Source: Paralvinella palmiformis
Taxonomy: Eukaryota > Annelida > Polychaeta > Terebellida > Alvinellidae
NCBI GenBank assembly: GCA_025642065.1
Contig: JAODUP010000404.1
Span: 270,001 to 334,000 of the forward strand
Direction of reading: 5' to 3'
Length of the DNA: 64,000 nt
This document shows positions 61,724 to 64,000 of this stretch, one piece after another. The position numbers and the translations under genes were made by a program. Every line of letters begins with the position of its first letter. Within the stretch, counting starts at the first letter, position 1. The notes under the pieces were generated by a model. It was not told the DNA's origin. It did not search any database and worked only from the letters and a program-made list of their open reading frames with translations.

Positions 61724-62089
61724 TTTGTCTGTCAGCTGGTCAAGACGCTTGTAAACAAAGCTCTGGCACTACGTGATGTTTGTCAAATATGACGTCACAC
61801 AATAATCCCTGGCGAATGTAGCACACACTAGCAATGGCTCGTGAAAGTTCGGAAATTAACTATTTAGGGAATATTTTAATAGAAATATGATAGCTGGTGG
61901 TTATAATTGTTTTGAGTGTTATAGTGCATCTGATAGGGAATACAATAATTGTTTGTTACTTTACATTTACTTCAAAATGTGAATTTTCCCCAGTCACCTT
62001 TAAAGTTATGGAATCAAAACGTTGTATAATACACTCTAGAGATATTACATTAGAAAACAATCATCACCCGATTACTATAATACGGTCAT

Positions 62090-62421
62090 ATTCATAAATT
62101 GATGAAACAAAGTGTTGGGCTCAGTAAAAGGTCGTATAACACACATTTATTGTGTGTATTAAATGCTAATAAAGTTAAAGATATTGCAATAAGAAATACA
62201 CTGTCACTCGACCATCGAATATGTAGCATGCCGAGCTCATCTAGGACTCACCCTGTACTACGTATCATAATATCTGATACACGTTATACTAATGTCTGGT
62301 CTGCTTTTAAAACACTTAATAATGTAAATAGTGTGTCATATCGACTCGCTAAACGTGCTGTTATATTTCTGAATATTTTTGATGTATATTTTTTTCTTGG
62401 CAAGTTTAATGACAGTTTGTA
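62090..62421 (+). pseudogene. Possible LINE RT C-terminal remnant
   Basis: A 107-codon frame begins MMKQSVGLSKRSYNTHLLCV and a KVKDIAIRNTLSLDHRI block. This resembles the LGLSK-x-xxxTPLL stretch near the C-terminus of some LINE reverse transcriptases. The rest is unrecognisable. An unrelated chance frame is possible. Confidence 0.3.
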
Positions 62422-62476
62422 GTTTCTGTATAAACATATGTTATGATAATAACGAAGAAGGCAATTCTATTTACTA

Positions 62477-62790
62477 GACTCACTCACTCACTCACTCACT
62501 CACTCACTCACTCACTCACTCACTCACTCACTCACTCACTCACTCACTCACTCACTCACTCACTCACTCACTCACTCACCACCACCACCACCACCCACCA
62601 CCACCACCACTCACTCACCACCACCACCACCCTCACCCCACTCACTCACTCACTCACTCACTCACCACTCACTCACTCACTCACTCACTCACTCACTCAC
62701 TCACTCACTCACTCACTCACTCACTCACTCACCCCCCACTCACTCACCCACCTCACCCACTCACTCACTCACTCACTCACTCACTCATTC
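62477..62790. repeat. (CTCA)n satellite with (CAC)n interruptions
   Basis: Tetranucleotide array of about 310 bases interrupted by cac-rich tracts at 62578-62640 and 62730-62755. The frame it opens (Leu-Thr-His-Ser) is not a gene. Confidence 0.95.
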
Positions 62791-63024
62791 AAACAAACTT
62801 ACTTTTTGGAGAGGATACTGAAGTGCACTATGTAATCTTCAATTTCTTGTTTACAATTGGCTGCCGTTTGAAACTGTTGTTCTTCTCTCTGAGAGGTCTA
62901 TGTATACATAAACAATGATACAGTCAGTTATATCAGTGATGATGATTAAGATGATGATTTTGATGATGATTTTGACGATAATGATGATAATAATAATAAT
63001 ATTAAATATTCCACTTTATCTAAG

Positions 63025-63190
63025 CTCACTTCGCGCCGTTCCGTTAGAGCAGGAGCTAGAGCAGTATACCCCAAACCGCTAGGCCCTGGGTTTGAATCTG
63101 ACTCATACCTGTCTCTGTGGGATACTTATCTACGTTATCGCTATTCGGTCATATGCCCAATGTGTGACTAGCGCCGAAGCTACACAAGAA
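63025..63190 (+). mobile_element. SINE family 3 (tRNA-like head), copy
   Basis: B box gggtttgaatctgactc followed by atacctgtctctgtgggata is shared with 1403-1445 (gggtttaaatccgagtcata, then cctgtatttgtgggatg). The A box region (cgccgttccgttagagcagg) is plausible but diverged. Confidence 0.5.
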
Positions 63191-63299
63191 ACTTACTCAC
63201 TTCATATCTCACTATATTAGTATATAATGTTCTGACCTATGACCCCATTATACCAAGGCCGGGCCATCACCCATGGAAAATTAACTAAGGAAACATAAT

Positions 63300-63455
63300 G
63301 TTGCTGTTTTATGGCCACTGTTGTGCACAAGATAGGCTAAGTGGGCCGAGCGACATGGAAAGGTAATGGGGCGAATTGAAAGATGAAACACTCTTCAGAT
63401 ATAGTCCCGTTGCTGTTTGAACCCAGGTGCTAGAGATCTGAGCCCACCGTCAACT
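63300..63455 (-). mobile_element. SINE family 2, copy
   Basis: Contains gttttatggccactgttgtg, ggctaagtgggccgagcgac, gatgaaacactcttcag and the B box complement gtttgaaccca. Matches 56.5 kb in reverse. Confidence 0.68.
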
Positions 63456-64000
63456 AAGGATTGCATATATACACATTTATGAATAAGTTATGAGTTGAAT
63501 GATGGCATAAGCATGATGTTAAGTAGCAACGAACACTGATAGCATTTAATCTGATCAATCAACGGAAAACATCATTGTGGCCTTATGTATGTATATATTG
63601 CTACGGCGCAGAGTGCAAAGTGCCCTTAACCAGTGGAGTCCTGAAGCTCTGGCAAAAGTGTCTCAGCGAAAACAAATTGAGGGGTTATGATCTGCTCATC
63701 TGCTCATTAGAAAGATCACACATTTGTGTTTGTAATTAGCCGTGAATGATTATGATTGGATATGAGATAGCCACAGGCAATGGAAGCACCGTGTATGGGT
63801 GTTTGTGGTGAAGGACGATTGTAACTGATCTCTATGACATTTGTCGAGAGACATATACCCTATCGAAGAATGCTTGTAGTCCCGATTAAGGTTCACTTTT
63901 TGACATGAAGAACTAAGGCTAGGTTTATAGGTGCTGTGAGATTCAGCGGTTGCAATGAGGATGAACTAAGAAAAGAATTAATGCTAAAAGGCTGTTGTGT
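63456..64000. other. Window end, nothing recognised
   Basis: Unique AT-rich sequence with no coding frame or repeat that I can support. Confidence 0.4.

Larger units (their letters stand above)
59896..61798. other. 1.9-kb unit bounded by CRE-bearing inverted repeats
   Basis: A 23-base sequence (gtgacgtcatgtttgacaaa and three more bases) at 59896-59918 recurs inverted at 61776-61798 with one mismatch. The hAT relic and the candidate first exon lie inside. It may be a transposon with this terminus or two duplicated promoters. Confidence 0.5.

Noticed and set aside
62443..62835. 130-codon Ser-Leu-Thr-His frame
   Set aside because: Translation of a CTCA microsatellite.

Overview
This is a eukaryotic, almost certainly animal, genomic window. 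It is AT-rich and gene-poor, full of microsatellites and dead transposons, with spliced genes using GT-AG introns. The SCO1-like gene, the CR1/L2-type LINEs, the DUF4371-type hAT transposase relics, the tRNA-derived SINEs and the abundant CA/TA/GA microsatellites together suggest a marine lophotrochozoan, most likely a mollusc. The species is not identifiable by eye. There is no bacterial-style operon, CRISPR array or origin.

Two protein-coding genes are well supported, both on the + strand. The first (coding exon 20736 to about 21547) encodes a 227-residue type I membrane protein with a signal peptide, one fibronectin type III domain, a transmembrane segment and an acidic tail. A clean splice acceptor just upstream of its ATG implies a non-coding 5' exon further left; 5'-exon-like, CpG-rich stretches ending in a donor lie at about 540-712 and 15400-15714. 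The second gene (31314-40788) is a complete six-exon SCO1 homologue of 272 residues, a mitochondrial copper chaperone for cytochrome c oxidase. It has a CpG-rich promoter and an AATAAA signal at 41360. Its introns carry at least five short non-autonomous transposons, including a pogo/Tigger-like MITE with perfect inverted repeats and TA target-site duplications.

Layout. 1-20.7 kb: non-coding, with SINE heads and copies (1.4, 6.4, 7.1, 8.8 kb), small tandem repeats and one L2-like LINE 3' end (13.4-13.8 kb). 20.7-21.5 kb: FN3 gene. 21.5-25.4 kb: nothing recognisable. 25.4-26.5 kb: a perfect 22-bp stem inverted repeat and a decayed hAT transposase. 27-30.5 kb: microsatellites, local duplications and two SINE copies. 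30.8-41.4 kb: SCO1. 41.8-47.2 kb: a 40-bp tandem array followed by a LINE graveyard, in which one LINE appears to be inserted into another whose YADD box is mutated. 47.8-48.1 kb: another SINE. 50.1-50.8 and 55.1-55.8 kb: parts of a minus-strand hAT transposase. 51-53.7 kb: CpG-rich inverted modules with YY1-like and CRE-like sites and a small transposase-like fragment. 56.3-63 kb: microsatellites, a 1.15-kb satellite built almost wholly of purine-A-pyrimidine triplets, a 1.9-kb unit bounded by CRE-bearing inverted repeats that holds a hAT relic and a candidate first coding exon, a CTCA satellite, and SINE copies.

Functional links between the two genes are not evident; they are simply neighbours. 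All identifications come from reading translations and repeats by eye, with no database search.
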